A stretch of 64,000 nucleotides of DNA from Opitutia bacterium (GTDB taxonomy: Bacteria; Verrucomicrobiota; Verrucomicrobiia; Opitutales; Seribacteraceae), in contig PBMI01000037.1 of the NCBI GenBank assembly GCA_002722545.1, forward strand, positions 1-64,000. Direction: 5' to 3'. A program made the translations under genes and the position numbers. The notes beneath the pieces are model-generated. The model made no database searches, was not told where the DNA came from, and was given only the letters and a program-made list of their open reading frames with translations. This document shows, in pieces, positions 12,240-21,666 of this stretch. Positions within the stretch are counted from its first letter, which is position 1; each line of letters opens with the position of its first letter.

Positions 12240-13670
12240 ATGATATCCGAAAAAAAAGCCACTCGTTCGCAAAAAAAAGGAGCCAAAGAGATTCTTCGAC
12301 TCGGACTCAAAGCCCTGCCTTATCGGCGTGATCTGCTTCCTCAGGATGAAGTGGAAGCTCTTGATTCGAGCACGACCAAGCTTCAGGAAAGTTTGTCCTC
12401 CAAATTCGTTTCAGGGAGAGATCTTGAGGAAAAGGCAATGGCGGTCGACGAGGCTCTACAAAAGTCAGGTGGTCTTTACTACCACAAAAAGGGATGGGTT
12501 GAAAACGTGGAGATGTTGTTGGTCGCCGCCATCGTGGTCATAGGAATCAGGAGTTTTTTCCTGCAGCCTTTCATCATACCGACGAATTCCATGTATCCCT
12601 CCTTTTACGGTATGCAACCCCATGTGTATGAGGCTGATGAAGAGGCTCCGAATTTTGCTCAACGGGCCATCGACAAGCTATTATTGGGAGCATCTCATTA
12701 CAAGTTGGAAGCTCAAAACTCCGGCAACCTTTATCTACTAATGCAAGAAGGGGGGAGGACGCATCGTCAAGTAACCAGTACTTTCCCTGACGGTAGGTTT
12801 TTCCTGATCCCAACAGTGGTGAATGAATATGTTTTTGAAATCGGTGGAAAGGAGCACCTCCTTCAAGTCCCGGCCGAATTCGATTTGAACGAACTTTTGG
12901 CTAGAAAGTTTGCTGGAGTCGATGATCTGAGGAACCTGCCTTTGATCATCCCGCAAGACCAGGGCTATACTGGAAGAAGAATGAAACTTTCGGATCGTCC
13001 TTTAAAGAAGGACGAAGTTGCTTTGGCCTTCGACATTCTTCTCGGAGACGCTTTGTTTGTCGATCGCTTCACCTATAATTTCGTAAAACCCAAGGCTGGT
13101 GACCCGGCGGTTTTCCGAACGGGTGAGATCGATAGCTTCAATTACGAGCAGGGCACTTTCCCGGGGGATCCGCATCCAATACCTCGCATTGGAGAAGACA
13201 AATACTATATCAAGCGCCTAGTAGGCGAACCTGGTGACGAACTTAATTTCGACGTGCCCAGCAAATTTTATTCAAGCGAATACACCAACAACCAAAATTT
13301 CGGACGACTTTTTATCAAAGGAGATCCAGGCATACTTTCGAGGAATGGGAAACCTATTACAGGTTGTGAGGCATTTGATGAGAATCGAGTCTTTGTCGAA
13401 TCCTTGATCCAGGACCCGAATGCCATCAGTAAACACGGCTTCCCTGGTTATCGAGCGGAAGGACTTCTGTCGAATGGAGAAAAGGTCAAAATCCCCACCC
13501 GTGATTCTCCCGATAACAAAACTGGCCAAAATGCCTACTTTGCCATGGGGGACAATTCGACCAACAGTCTGGATGGCAGATCTTGGGGATTCGTTCCCGA
13601 AAAATCCATCGTAGGTCGAGCTTTGCTTGTATATTATCCATTTACCAAGCGCTGGGGTTTCTCAAAATAA
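12240..13670 (+). CDS. lepB: signal peptidase I (large insertion type)
   Basis: 476 aa; PTNSMYPSF (catalytic Ser), KYYIKRLVGEPGDEL (catalytic Lys), MGDNSTNSLDGRSWGFVPEKSIVGRALLVYYPF; single TM upstream. Confidence 0.9.
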   Translation: MISEKKATRSQKKGAKEILRLGLKALPYRRDLLPQDEVEALDSSTTKLQESLSSKFVSGRDLEEKAMAVDEALQKSGGLYYHKKGWVENVEMLLVAAIVVIGIRSFFLQPFIIPTNSMYPSFYGMQPHVYEADEEAPNFAQRAIDKLLLGASHYKLEAQNSGNLYLLMQEGGRTHRQVTSTFPDGRFFLIPTVVNEYVFEIGGKEHLLQVPAEFDLNELLARKFAGVDDLRNLPLIIPQDQGYTGRRMKLSDRPLKKDEVALAFDILLGDALFVDRFTYNFVKPKAGDPAVFRTGEIDSFNYEQGTFPGDPHPIPRIGEDKYYIKRLVGEPGDELNFDVPSKFYSSEYTNNQNFGRLFIKGDPGILSRNGKPITGCEAFDENRVFVESLIQDPNAISKHGFPGYRAEGLLSNGEKVKIPTRDSPDNKTGQNAYFAMGDNSTNSLDGRSWGFVPEKSIVGRALLVYYPFTKRWGFSK

Positions 13671-13782
13671 TCTCCTAATGATCAGATATGCAGTTACTTG
13701 TATGTTAAAATGGCTTTTCCATAATCAGCCAAAACTTCGCACAATATGCATTATGTCTAATTAATGTTTTTCTGGTTCAGGC

Positions 13783-15330
13783 ATGAAATCAAGTCATTCC
13801 CTTCCCTCGTGGATTTCTCGAAGAGCGTCCGGTAGTCTTCTTCATCTTTCTTCCCTGCCAGGTTCGTATGGCATTGGTAACCTGGGGAGCGATGCCCTGG
13901 CTTTCGTTGACTTTTTGTCCGAATCGGGAATCCGCTTTTGGCAAACCTGTCCAGTCGGTCCGACTGGTTATGGGGATTCCCCCTATCAGGTCTTCTCATC
14001 GTTTGCGGGGAATCCTTACTTCATCGATTGGGATCCTTTGATTTCGATTGGCATGATCCAAGAGGAAGAACTTTCCTCGTTACGGACTCTCCCTTCTCAT
14101 GAAGTTGACTATGGATCTCTTTATCAAAAGTTCTTTCCTTGCGCCAGGATTGCCTTTTCCCGTTTTTCTGATCACAAAGACGAACTTGAATCTCTCTACG
14201 GTAATCTAGAAAGCTTCTGCTCGAAAAACGCTTCGTGGATTTCGTCTTATGGCTGTTTTCAGGTTCTCAAACAGCGAGAAGCGGGAAAGCCCTGGTGGAA
14301 ATGGTCGGATGCCTCAAAAAATGCTGATTCATCCCTTTTGGCCGAAATCAGGGATGATTCGGATTTCTCGTTTCATGTTTTTCTTCAATATCTCTTTTGG
14401 GGACAATGGAAGGCTCTGCGAATGTATGCCAATGGGAAAAACGTTTCCCTTCTGGGTGATCTTCCCATCTATGCAGCCCCCGATTCTTCAGAGGTTTGGC
14501 AAAGGCCCGACCTCTTTCAGGTTGACAGGGATTCCGGATTTTCACACGTCGCTGGCGTCCCGCCCGATTATTTCAATGAAAACGGTCAGTATTGGGGAAA
14601 CCCTCTTTATGATTGGGGTCGCCACGAAGCTGATGATTACTCCTGGTGGATGGAACGATTGACCGTGCAACTCAAGCTTTTCGACGTCGTTCGTATTGAT
14701 CATTTTCGCGGTTTTCACGATTATTGGAGTATTCCAACGAAAACCGATGACGCCCGTCTTGGGGCTTGGTGTGATGGGCCAGACATGAAATTTTGGGAGG
14801 TCGCCCGCAACAAGTTTCCCACCCTTCCCTTCCTTGCCGAGGATCTTGGATTGATCAGCGAGGAAGTACGCGATTTGCGCAGAAAGGCAGGATTGCCGGG
14901 GATGGCCGTCTTGCAGTTCGCTTTCGATGGGGACGAAGCAAATCTTTATCTTCCGCATAATTTGGAAAAAGATCTCGTCTTGTACACGGGGACTCATGAC
15001 AACGATACGACCACCGGGTGGTATGAATCTTCAGACGAAGAGGTGCGGGGGAATTTCCGTACTTACTTGAACGTCAGCGGTGAGGCACCCTCCTGGGACA
15101 TGCTTCGGATGGCTTACCGTTCGGTTGCCCCTTTGGTGGTTTTTCCCGTTCAGGATCTCCTCGGTTTGGGGTCGTCTGCCCGTTTGAATGAGCCCGGTTT
15201 TGCAATGGGCAACTGGACATGGAGATTGACCAAAGACCAATTGGAGATGCTTGCGATGGAGAGTGCTCCTTATCTTGCCGAACAAGCTAAGATTACGGGT
15301 AGACTCGCAATATCCAAGGAAATGGACTAA
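13783..15330 (+). CDS. malQ: 4-alpha-glucanotransferase (amylomaltase)
   Basis: 515 aa; RASGSLLHLSSLPGSYGIGNLG, VVRIDHFRGF, FLAEDLG, LYTGTHDNDTTTGWY. Confidence 0.96.
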   Translation: MKSSHSLPSWISRRASGSLLHLSSLPGSYGIGNLGSDALAFVDFLSESGIRFWQTCPVGPTGYGDSPYQVFSSFAGNPYFIDWDPLISIGMIQEEELSSLRTLPSHEVDYGSLYQKFFPCARIAFSRFSDHKDELESLYGNLESFCSKNASWISSYGCFQVLKQREAGKPWWKWSDASKNADSSLLAEIRDDSDFSFHVFLQYLFWGQWKALRMYANGKNVSLLGDLPIYAAPDSSEVWQRPDLFQVDRDSGFSHVAGVPPDYFNENGQYWGNPLYDWGRHEADDYSWWMERLTVQLKLFDVVRIDHFRGFHDYWSIPTKTDDARLGAWCDGPDMKFWEVARNKFPTLPFLAEDLGLISEEVRDLRRKAGLPGMAVLQFAFDGDEANLYLPHNLEKDLVLYTGTHDNDTTTGWYESSDEEVRGNFRTYLNVSGEAPSWDMLRMAYRSVAPLVVFPVQDLLGLGSSARLNEPGFAMGNWTWRLTKDQLEMLAMESAPYLAEQAKITGRLAISKEMD

Positions 15331-15346
15331 TCTGACTCCCTTAAGA

Positions 15347-17176
15347 ATGAAGAAAGAAAAGGAGGTGAAGGAAGAGGCCTCGGCGAAAAAGCCGGGATTG
15401 AAGACCCTTTTGCCTTATTTTGGCCTCCTGCGTCCGCATTGGTTTCCCTTTGTCGGGGCTCTCCTTTGTGGAGTCGTGTACGGCGTCGCCAGTGGTTTTG
15501 GATTGCCCACTATGATCGATCAGGTTTTTCCGAAAATCTTTCCTTCTCAAGTTGGGTCGAAGACAGCTCTTCCGGTTTCTGAGTTGATTCTGTACGTGTC
15601 GGTTTTTCCGGGCGTATTCTTGATTCGAGGTCTTAGTGGCTACTTCAATACGTATTTGATCAATTATTGCGGTATACGCGTTCTTGAGCAAATCCGCATC
15701 AGTATTTTCGAAAAGTTGCAAAGACTTCCTCTGGCCTTTTTTTATCGCAACAAAGAGGGTGATCTGTTGAGCCGTGTCACCAACGATACCGGACAGTTGC
15801 AAAATGCCATTCTCTCCATCAGCAATGATTTGATCCGGCAACCCGTTACTTTTATCGGAGCCATATCCGCTTTGGTGTGCATGGCCTTGCAACGCGAGGG
15901 AATGGCTTTTGTTTTGCTCTGTCTTTTGGTGATCCCCATTTGTATATTTCCAATCCGTAGAGTTGGTGAAATTCTCATGAAAAAAGCCTTGGGCATGCAA
16001 GAGCGTGCAGGTGGCATGACCGCGGTGTTGAGCGAAAATCTTTCGGCTCCCCGTGAGATCAGGGCCTTTAATTTGGAGGAACGGGAGAACAAGAGGTTTC
16101 TGGAATCCTCAAGAAAGTATTTTGATGCCAGGATGAAGGTCATCAAGTATGCGAATATGCTTACCCCGATTATCGAGATTATCACGGCAACCGGTATTGC
16201 AGTAGCGATCTTCCAGGCCTCCCGGACTTCCATTCACCTCGATGCCGTAATCCCGGTGATTGTTGCTCTTTATCTTTCTTATGAGCCAATCAAGAAATTG
16301 GGCGGAATCCAAAATCAATATAAACAAGCCCTGGCCTCCCTTCAGCGTTTGGAGGAAGTTTTGGATGCCGATGAATCGATTCGAGAATCCGAGCATCCCG
16401 TTGAACTTTCAAAAGTAAGGGGGGAATTACGTTTCGAAAACCTTTCCTTTTCCTATCAGGGGGAAGAGGATGATACATTCGGCAAGGTATCCCCTGCCCT
16501 TCGTAATATCAACCTCACTGTTCATTCCGGCGAAGTCGTGGCTTTGGTCGGTCCAAGCGGTGCGGGCAAGACCACTTTGGCGGGAATGCTTTCGCGCTTA
16601 AACGACCCATGCGAAGGCGCCATACTGTTGGACGGGCTTGATTTAAGAAGTGTGTCACTCCGTGATCTCAGAGATGCCGTTGCCTTGGTTCCCCAAAAAC
16701 CTTTTCTTTTTGATGCTACGGTCCGGGAAAACATCGAGATGGGCAAATCCCCCTACACTAGTTCGACTGTTGAGGAAGTGGCTGAGGCTTCTCATTCATC
16801 CGACTTTATTGCTGATTTCCCAGATTGCTTCGACCAACGGCTTGGGGAAAACGGAAACCGATTGTCGGGCGGTCAATTACAGCGGTTAGCTTTGGCCCGA
16901 GCTTTCTACAGGAATTCCCCTCTCCTTGTGTTGGATGAGGCCACCTCGGCACTCGATTCCGAAAACGAGGAAAAAATCCATGAAGCCATGACTGAATTGT
17001 CGAAAGGAAAGACCACCCTTTTGATTGCCCATCGATTCAGTTCGATCCGCCTGGCCACCCGTATTATCGTAATGGACAAAGGAGAAGTCGTCGCAGATGG
17101 TTCTCACGAGGAGGTCTATGGAAAATGCGAGCTTTACCGAAAGCTCTATGACAGGCAGCAGGACTCTGGAGCTTAA
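15347..17176 (+). CDS. ABC transporter, fused permease/ATPase (MsbA/lipid A exporter-like; start trimmed)
   Basis: Six-TM exporter domain plus VALVGPSGAGKTTL Walker A, RLSGGQLQRLALARAF signature, LLVLDEATSALD Walker B. Confidence 0.92.
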   Translation: MKKEKEVKEEASAKKPGLKTLLPYFGLLRPHWFPFVGALLCGVVYGVASGFGLPTMIDQVFPKIFPSQVGSKTALPVSELILYVSVFPGVFLIRGLSGYFNTYLINYCGIRVLEQIRISIFEKLQRLPLAFFYRNKEGDLLSRVTNDTGQLQNAILSISNDLIRQPVTFIGAISALVCMALQREGMAFVLLCLLVIPICIFPIRRVGEILMKKALGMQERAGGMTAVLSENLSAPREIRAFNLEERENKRFLESSRKYFDARMKVIKYANMLTPIIEIITATGIAVAIFQASRTSIHLDAVIPVIVALYLSYEPIKKLGGIQNQYKQALASLQRLEEVLDADESIRESEHPVELSKVRGELRFENLSFSYQGEEDDTFGKVSPALRNINLTVHSGEVVALVGPSGAGKTTLAGMLSRLNDPCEGAILLDGLDLRSVSLRDLRDAVALVPQKPFLFDATVRENIEMGKSPYTSSTVEEVAEASHSSDFIADFPDCFDQRLGENGNRLSGGQLQRLALARAFYRNSPLLVLDEATSALDSENEEKIHEAMTELSKGKTTLLIAHRFSSIRLATRIIVMDKGEVVADGSHEEVYGKCELYRKLYDRQQDSGA

Positions 17177-17718
17177 GTTTCTTCTTTCTTACCTTTCCCA
17201 GTAAACAGCCAAAGGAGTTGCAATCCGTCGCTTGGTGGACCTTCGGGGTATTTATCGGTTGGTCTTAGTCTCATTGGCAAGCTTGCTCGCAGGAAGGCGA
17301 GGCAGTTTGCGCAAAACCAGCTGACCCCGGTAATCTCAAGCCAAACCGGATGAATGAAATTCAAGATTAGCCACCCGGCCAAGCAACTCATTCCAAGTGA
17401 AAAAAAAGGGCCGGCCGAGAGGATCAGCATCTTGGGAAAAAGTCCGATTTCCTCGTCGGAATAAGAGGTCTCGCCAGAGTCCGACTTGTGAAATGAGAAC
17501 TCAAACGTGACTCGCTTGCTCACGCGCCAAGGGTTGCCGTTGGGTTTTCCTACGGTCAGTCCGATCTCATCTTTAGTCAAAATCAAGGCGGTCCAAAAAT
17601 GCCCGAACTCATGGACAAGGGTGGCAAAGGGACGAAAAACATATAGCCCCAACCACGCCGTCAAAACCCAAGGTAAGCCTTCTAGGCTAAGGTAGTTGAC
17701 GGATGCAATGAGAGTCAT
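17173..17718 (-). CDS. M50-like membrane metalloprotease
   Basis: HEFGH zinc motif within a TM segment and C-terminal PSDGLQLLWL resembling the M50 P..DG motif. Confidence 0.6.
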   Translation of the reverse strand: MTLIASVNYLSLEGLPWVLTAWLGLYVFRPFATLVHEFGHFWTALILTKDEIGLTVGKPNGNPWRVSKRVTFEFSFHKSDSGETSYSDEEIGLFPKMLILSAGPFFSLGMSCLAGWLILNFIHPVWLEITGVSWFCANCLAFLRASLPMRLRPTDKYPEGPPSDGLQLLWLFTGKGKKEET

Positions 17719-17874
17719 TGGCTACTGTTTTTGGGGGATTGATCTTGATCGAAGGGCAGCGTTGCGCAAGGTTGTTGATTCCTTGATTGATAAAGTATGT
17801 TTCGTTCCCTTATGCAAGCCTTCTCGGGTAAACCGAAGCTCGAGGTTCGGGTTCCACATTCACGTGGTTTGCCT

Positions 17875-18252
17875 ATGACTGATCATATCAAATACGGTGA
17901 AGAAGCTGAATCAACCCAGTGGATTGGCGTAGACTTGGATGGAACCCTAGCCCAAGCCGATCCTTGGCAGGGCTTCGAGCATATTGGCAAACCTATTCCC
18001 AACATGATGAAACGGGTCAAGATTTGGTTGGAGCTTGGATACCGCGTAAAGATCGTTACGGCCCGAGCCCAGGATCCTGAACTTGCCATTCCTCCTATTC
18101 GGGAATGGCTCAAGAAACACGGTTTGCCGGATCTCGAAATTACCAATGCAAAGGATATGGATATGATTGAGTTATGGGACGACCGCTGTGTTCAGGTCGT
18201 ACCTAATACGGGGAACCCAGTCGGGCCCAACCCCGAACCCTACCGCAGATAA
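17875..18252 (+). CDS. HAD-like phosphatase/hydrolase (start trimmed to MTDHIKYGEE)
   Basis: WIGVDLDGTLAQ (DxDGTL) followed by KIVTARAQDPEL. Confidence 0.65.
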   Translation: MTDHIKYGEEAESTQWIGVDLDGTLAQADPWQGFEHIGKPIPNMMKRVKIWLELGYRVKIVTARAQDPELAIPPIREWLKKHGLPDLEITNAKDMDMIELWDDRCVQVVPNTGNPVGPNPEPYRR

Positions 18253-18414
18253 TTCAAAGAAGATGCCGTCGAAGCTCAATGAGTTGCGTGATACCATACT
18301 GGCTTGGAGAAACGTGATGAGTACCAAAGCCCTGCTACCACCGCTTCATCCCACTTATGATTCCGAGGCTTGCCAAGTCAGTCCCGTAAACCACACGAAA
18401 GTGAAAGTAACGCC

Positions 18415-19176
18415 GTGAACTGGTGGGGTAAGGTAATCGGAACCGGGGTTGGCATGATCGGGGGTCCCATCGGAGCTTTGGCGGGTGCCGCTCTTGGTCA
18501 CCTTTATGACGATGATGATCCAACTTCCCAAAACGAACAAAAGGCACGTATTCTTTATCTTGCTTACTTTTTTTCCTGTGCGGCGAAAGTAGCAAAAGCG
18601 GACGGTGGGATTTCGGCTGAAGAGATTCAGGTAACCGAATCCTTAATGGAGCGAATGGGGCTCAATGACAAAACCAAAGATTTTGCCAAGAACGTATTTC
18701 GGAAGGCCAAGGTCAGTCGCCGCTCTATCGATGACGACCTCAAAGAGACCGGTCGGTTGATCGGGTACGAACCCACGGTAGCTCAGTCATTTCTCGGGGG
18801 CCTGTATGAGATCGTGCGTTCGAACGGCAAGAAACTCAACGAGATGCAAGTTCGCTATCTTTTGCGCGGAGAAGAACGTCTCAAGTTGCGTCCAGGTACG
18901 GTTCAGGCTTGGATTCGAGGTGGTTATGCACCCCCGCAACAGGATACGGATGAGTACGCATTATCTCTTGAGGAGTCTTATGACGCCATCGGTCTACCAA
19001 AGACCGCAACTGATAAAGAAGTGAAGATAGCTTACCGGTCCAAGGCAGCCGACTTTCATCCCGATAAACTCAACAGCAAGAACCTGCCCGATGAATTCAT
19101 TGCCTTTGCCAACGACCAATTGGCCCGCATCAATCAGGCTCACGACATCATTCGCAAGGCCCGGGGGCTTACCTGA
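18415..19176 (+). CDS. TerB-like + C-terminal J-domain protein (DjlA-like; probable GTG start)
   Basis: Glycine-rich membrane segment, TerB-like helical region (AAKVAKADGGISAEEIQVTESLM), C-terminal J domain with HPD (ADFHPDKL). Confidence 0.75.
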   Translation: MNWWGKVIGTGVGMIGGPIGALAGAALGHLYDDDDPTSQNEQKARILYLAYFFSCAAKVAKADGGISAEEIQVTESLMERMGLNDKTKDFAKNVFRKAKVSRRSIDDDLKETGRLIGYEPTVAQSFLGGLYEIVRSNGKKLNEMQVRYLLRGEERLKLRPGTVQAWIRGGYAPPQQDTDEYALSLEESYDAIGLPKTATDKEVKIAYRSKAADFHPDKLNSKNLPDEFIAFANDQLARINQAHDIIRKARGLT

Positions 19177-19189
19177 CTCCATTCCTTTT

Positions 19190-20950
19190 ATGCCGAAAAA
19201 TAAGTTTTACCAATCTTTCTTCATTCGCGTTTCTATCCTTTTAGGGGTTACTCCTTTTGTCTCGGCTGATGCCAACTCCACGGGGGTAAGCGCAGAAGCC
19301 CCTGCGGTTTCCTTTTACGCCGGCATTGGGGAAGGTGCCTTCGGTGAAGATCCTCATGCCGTTCATGGTACGCAAACTTCAGACGGAGGCTATGTCGTCG
19401 GGGGAAAAAGCCTCGATGCAGGTGGAGCTTGGGAAGGCTTTCTTCTGAAGGTCTCGCCTACTGGTTTATCCGGTTATCTTGACCTCTCTGGTCCCGGCGA
19501 AAGCAACCAATCCTACTCATGGTCCGTGACCTTTGGCACTAGTGGAAAGAAAGATGGAGTCAATAATTTAGCTTCGGTCGGAGATTCTGTTTTCGCGGCA
19601 GGTTTCAAGAGCGTAGCCGATGAGAGTCAGGATGCCATCCTCGTAAAATATTCCTCCTCGGACGGAGCGATGATATGGGAATCCCTCTTATCCGAGATAT
19701 CGAGCGGTTTATCGGCCGCCTACGAGGTTGTGTCTCCAACCCCGGACGGGGGCTTGATCACGGGCGGTCTATTTGATTCACCCAAGGATGGCTTGGAGGG
19801 GTTCAAGTCTTATGGCAACCCGTCCGCCGGAAAGGCTTTCGTGGCCTATTATTCTCCCGATCAAGTTTCTTCTTCGGTTGCTCCGGTTTCTCCGACTTGG
19901 AGAAAGGACTTTAATGCATCCCTGACCGTCAAGGGAATCCGTCCCATTGAGAATTTTGGGGGATACATTCTGCTGACCTCCCAAAATCAATCATCCAATG
20001 CACCGATCCTCACGAGGCTTGACGTACAGGGTAATGTCCTTTGGGAACAAGTTTACCCTACGAGAGCCGAACCTGCCGATGTCTGCGTGCTTTCCAGCAA
20101 TGGTACTTTGACCGGATTTGCCTTCTGCGGTCATGGCAAGAAAAGCTCGGGCGAACTTGATTCCTACCTCACTGTAGTGGACTTGAATGGTTCGGTCAGA
20201 TGGACTCGCGAATTCGGTGATCCTGTAGGGGGTGTAGGCAAGTTTTCCGGTCTTTCTTCCGGAAATGCCAAACTGATCTACGACGAGAGTTGGGGCATCG
20301 TTCCAACCCAAGACGGCGGAATGCTCATCGCCTCGGGAACGGGTATAGAGGGCTGCGACCCATGGCAGGGTTCTGATTCAAACCAGTCTCGAATTTCCAT
20401 CCTGAACGAGTGCCTTTCCGATCCGAGAACAGATTGGCGCGGCATGATCACCAAATACGACGCCAACGGGTCGCAGGTATGGCAACGGCTTGATTCCTTT
20501 ATGCCCGCGGATGGAGGAGAAGTCTCATCGACGGCTTGCGAGTACGTCTTGCTTCTGGCCGATGGGAAGATTCTCTCGGTTAACGACGAGGCATTCGGGG
20601 TTGGGTTATTGGTTCTGGAGGCGGAATCCAATGCAACTTTCGCTGGTGACCTTCTTGACGCATCGACCACAAGCGCAGGCAAGGGTTGGAGGAGTTCGAA
20701 CTGGATGGGTTATTTTCTCTCTTTTTCCTCAGGTTGGAAGTTCCATTCGACTCTTGGCTGGATTTATTCGATGCCTACTTCTCTCGACTCGGTCTGGTTC
20801 TACGATCAAACTCTTGGTTGGTGTTGGACCAGTCAAACGGCTTATCCGTTTCTTTGGCGCCATTCGGTTTCAGGTTGGCTTTATTATCTCAAAAGCTCTT
20901 CTCCACGCTCGTTCTACGACTATTCGGACAATTCGTGGAAGTTTCTGTAG
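19190..20950 (+). CDS. Secreted beta-propeller-like protein with Trp-rich C-terminal domain (start trimmed)
   Basis: Signal peptide; repeated PDGG-type motifs (TSDGGYVVGG, TPDGGLITGG, TQDGGMLIAS); C-terminal repeats LGWIYS..VWFYDQTLGWCWTSQTAYPFLWRH..GWLYYL. Confidence 0.65.
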   Translation: MPKNKFYQSFFIRVSILLGVTPFVSADANSTGVSAEAPAVSFYAGIGEGAFGEDPHAVHGTQTSDGGYVVGGKSLDAGGAWEGFLLKVSPTGLSGYLDLSGPGESNQSYSWSVTFGTSGKKDGVNNLASVGDSVFAAGFKSVADESQDAILVKYSSSDGAMIWESLLSEISSGLSAAYEVVSPTPDGGLITGGLFDSPKDGLEGFKSYGNPSAGKAFVAYYSPDQVSSSVAPVSPTWRKDFNASLTVKGIRPIENFGGYILLTSQNQSSNAPILTRLDVQGNVLWEQVYPTRAEPADVCVLSSNGTLTGFAFCGHGKKSSGELDSYLTVVDLNGSVRWTREFGDPVGGVGKFSGLSSGNAKLIYDESWGIVPTQDGGMLIASGTGIEGCDPWQGSDSNQSRISILNECLSDPRTDWRGMITKYDANGSQVWQRLDSFMPADGGEVSSTACEYVLLLADGKILSVNDEAFGVGLLVLEAESNATFAGDLLDASTTSAGKGWRSSNWMGYFLSFSSGWKFHSTLGWIYSMPTSLDSVWFYDQTLGWCWTSQTAYPFLWRHSVSGWLYYLKSSSPRSFYDYSDNSWKFL

Positions 20951-20970
20951 TGACGATCTTTTGGGTATGA

Positions 20971-21666
20971 CTAGACGATCAAACCATCGCGCATAGGGAT
21001 GCAATGATCGCAGCGCTCGGCCAATTCCGGGTTGTGAGTGACTAGTAAAATGGCAATGTCCTTTTCACGGGCAAATTTCATGAGGAGTTCGAACACATTG
21101 TCCGAGTTCGCGCTGTCGAGGTTCCCCGTGGGTTCGTCGGCAAGTAAAAGTGAGGGGGAATTGGCCAGAGCCCGAGCAATGGCTACACGTTGTTGTTCGC
21201 CTCCGGACAACTTGTTGGCATAACGTTTTGCCTTTTCCCCTAAATCAAGTCGATTCAGTAATTCGTCCGCCTGTTCGAGAGCCTGACGCTCCCCTACTCC
21301 GCTTTTACGAAGAGGCAGGGCCACGTTTTCACGGGCTGTGAGCTCCTTGATGAGGAAGTGAAATTGAAATACGAACCCAATGGATTCATTGCGCAGGGCT
21401 GTTCTTTCTTCATCCGTAGCCTTTGCCATAGGGCGGCCTTTGAGGTGGATTTCGCCCGATTCGGGACGGTCGAGCAAGCCGAGAAGGTACAGTAGGGTAC
21501 TCTTTCCGCAACCGGATTGACCCACGATAGCCGTAACCTCGCTACCCTTAGCCTCAAAGGATACGCCCCGTAGAGCTTGCACCTTTGATTCCCCTTCGAT
21601 AAAGGCATGCTTGAGCTGTTCAGCCCGAATGAGGATGTCGTTGGTATTCAAGCTTTCTTTGGTCAT
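20971..21666 (-). CDS. ABC transporter ATP-binding protein (LolD/MacB-type)
   Basis: [60 protein letters not shown]. Confidence 0.92.
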   Translation of the reverse strand: MTKESLNTNDILIRAEQLKHAFIEGESKVQALRGVSFEAKGSEVTAIVGQSGCGKSTLLYLLGLLDRPESGEIHLKGRPMAKATDEERTALRNESIGFVFQFHFLIKELTARENVALPLRKSGVGERQALEQADELLNRLDLGEKAKRYANKLSGGEQQRVAIARALANSPSLLLADEPTGNLDSANSDNVFELLMKFAREKDIAILLVTHNPELAERCDHCIPMRDGLIV

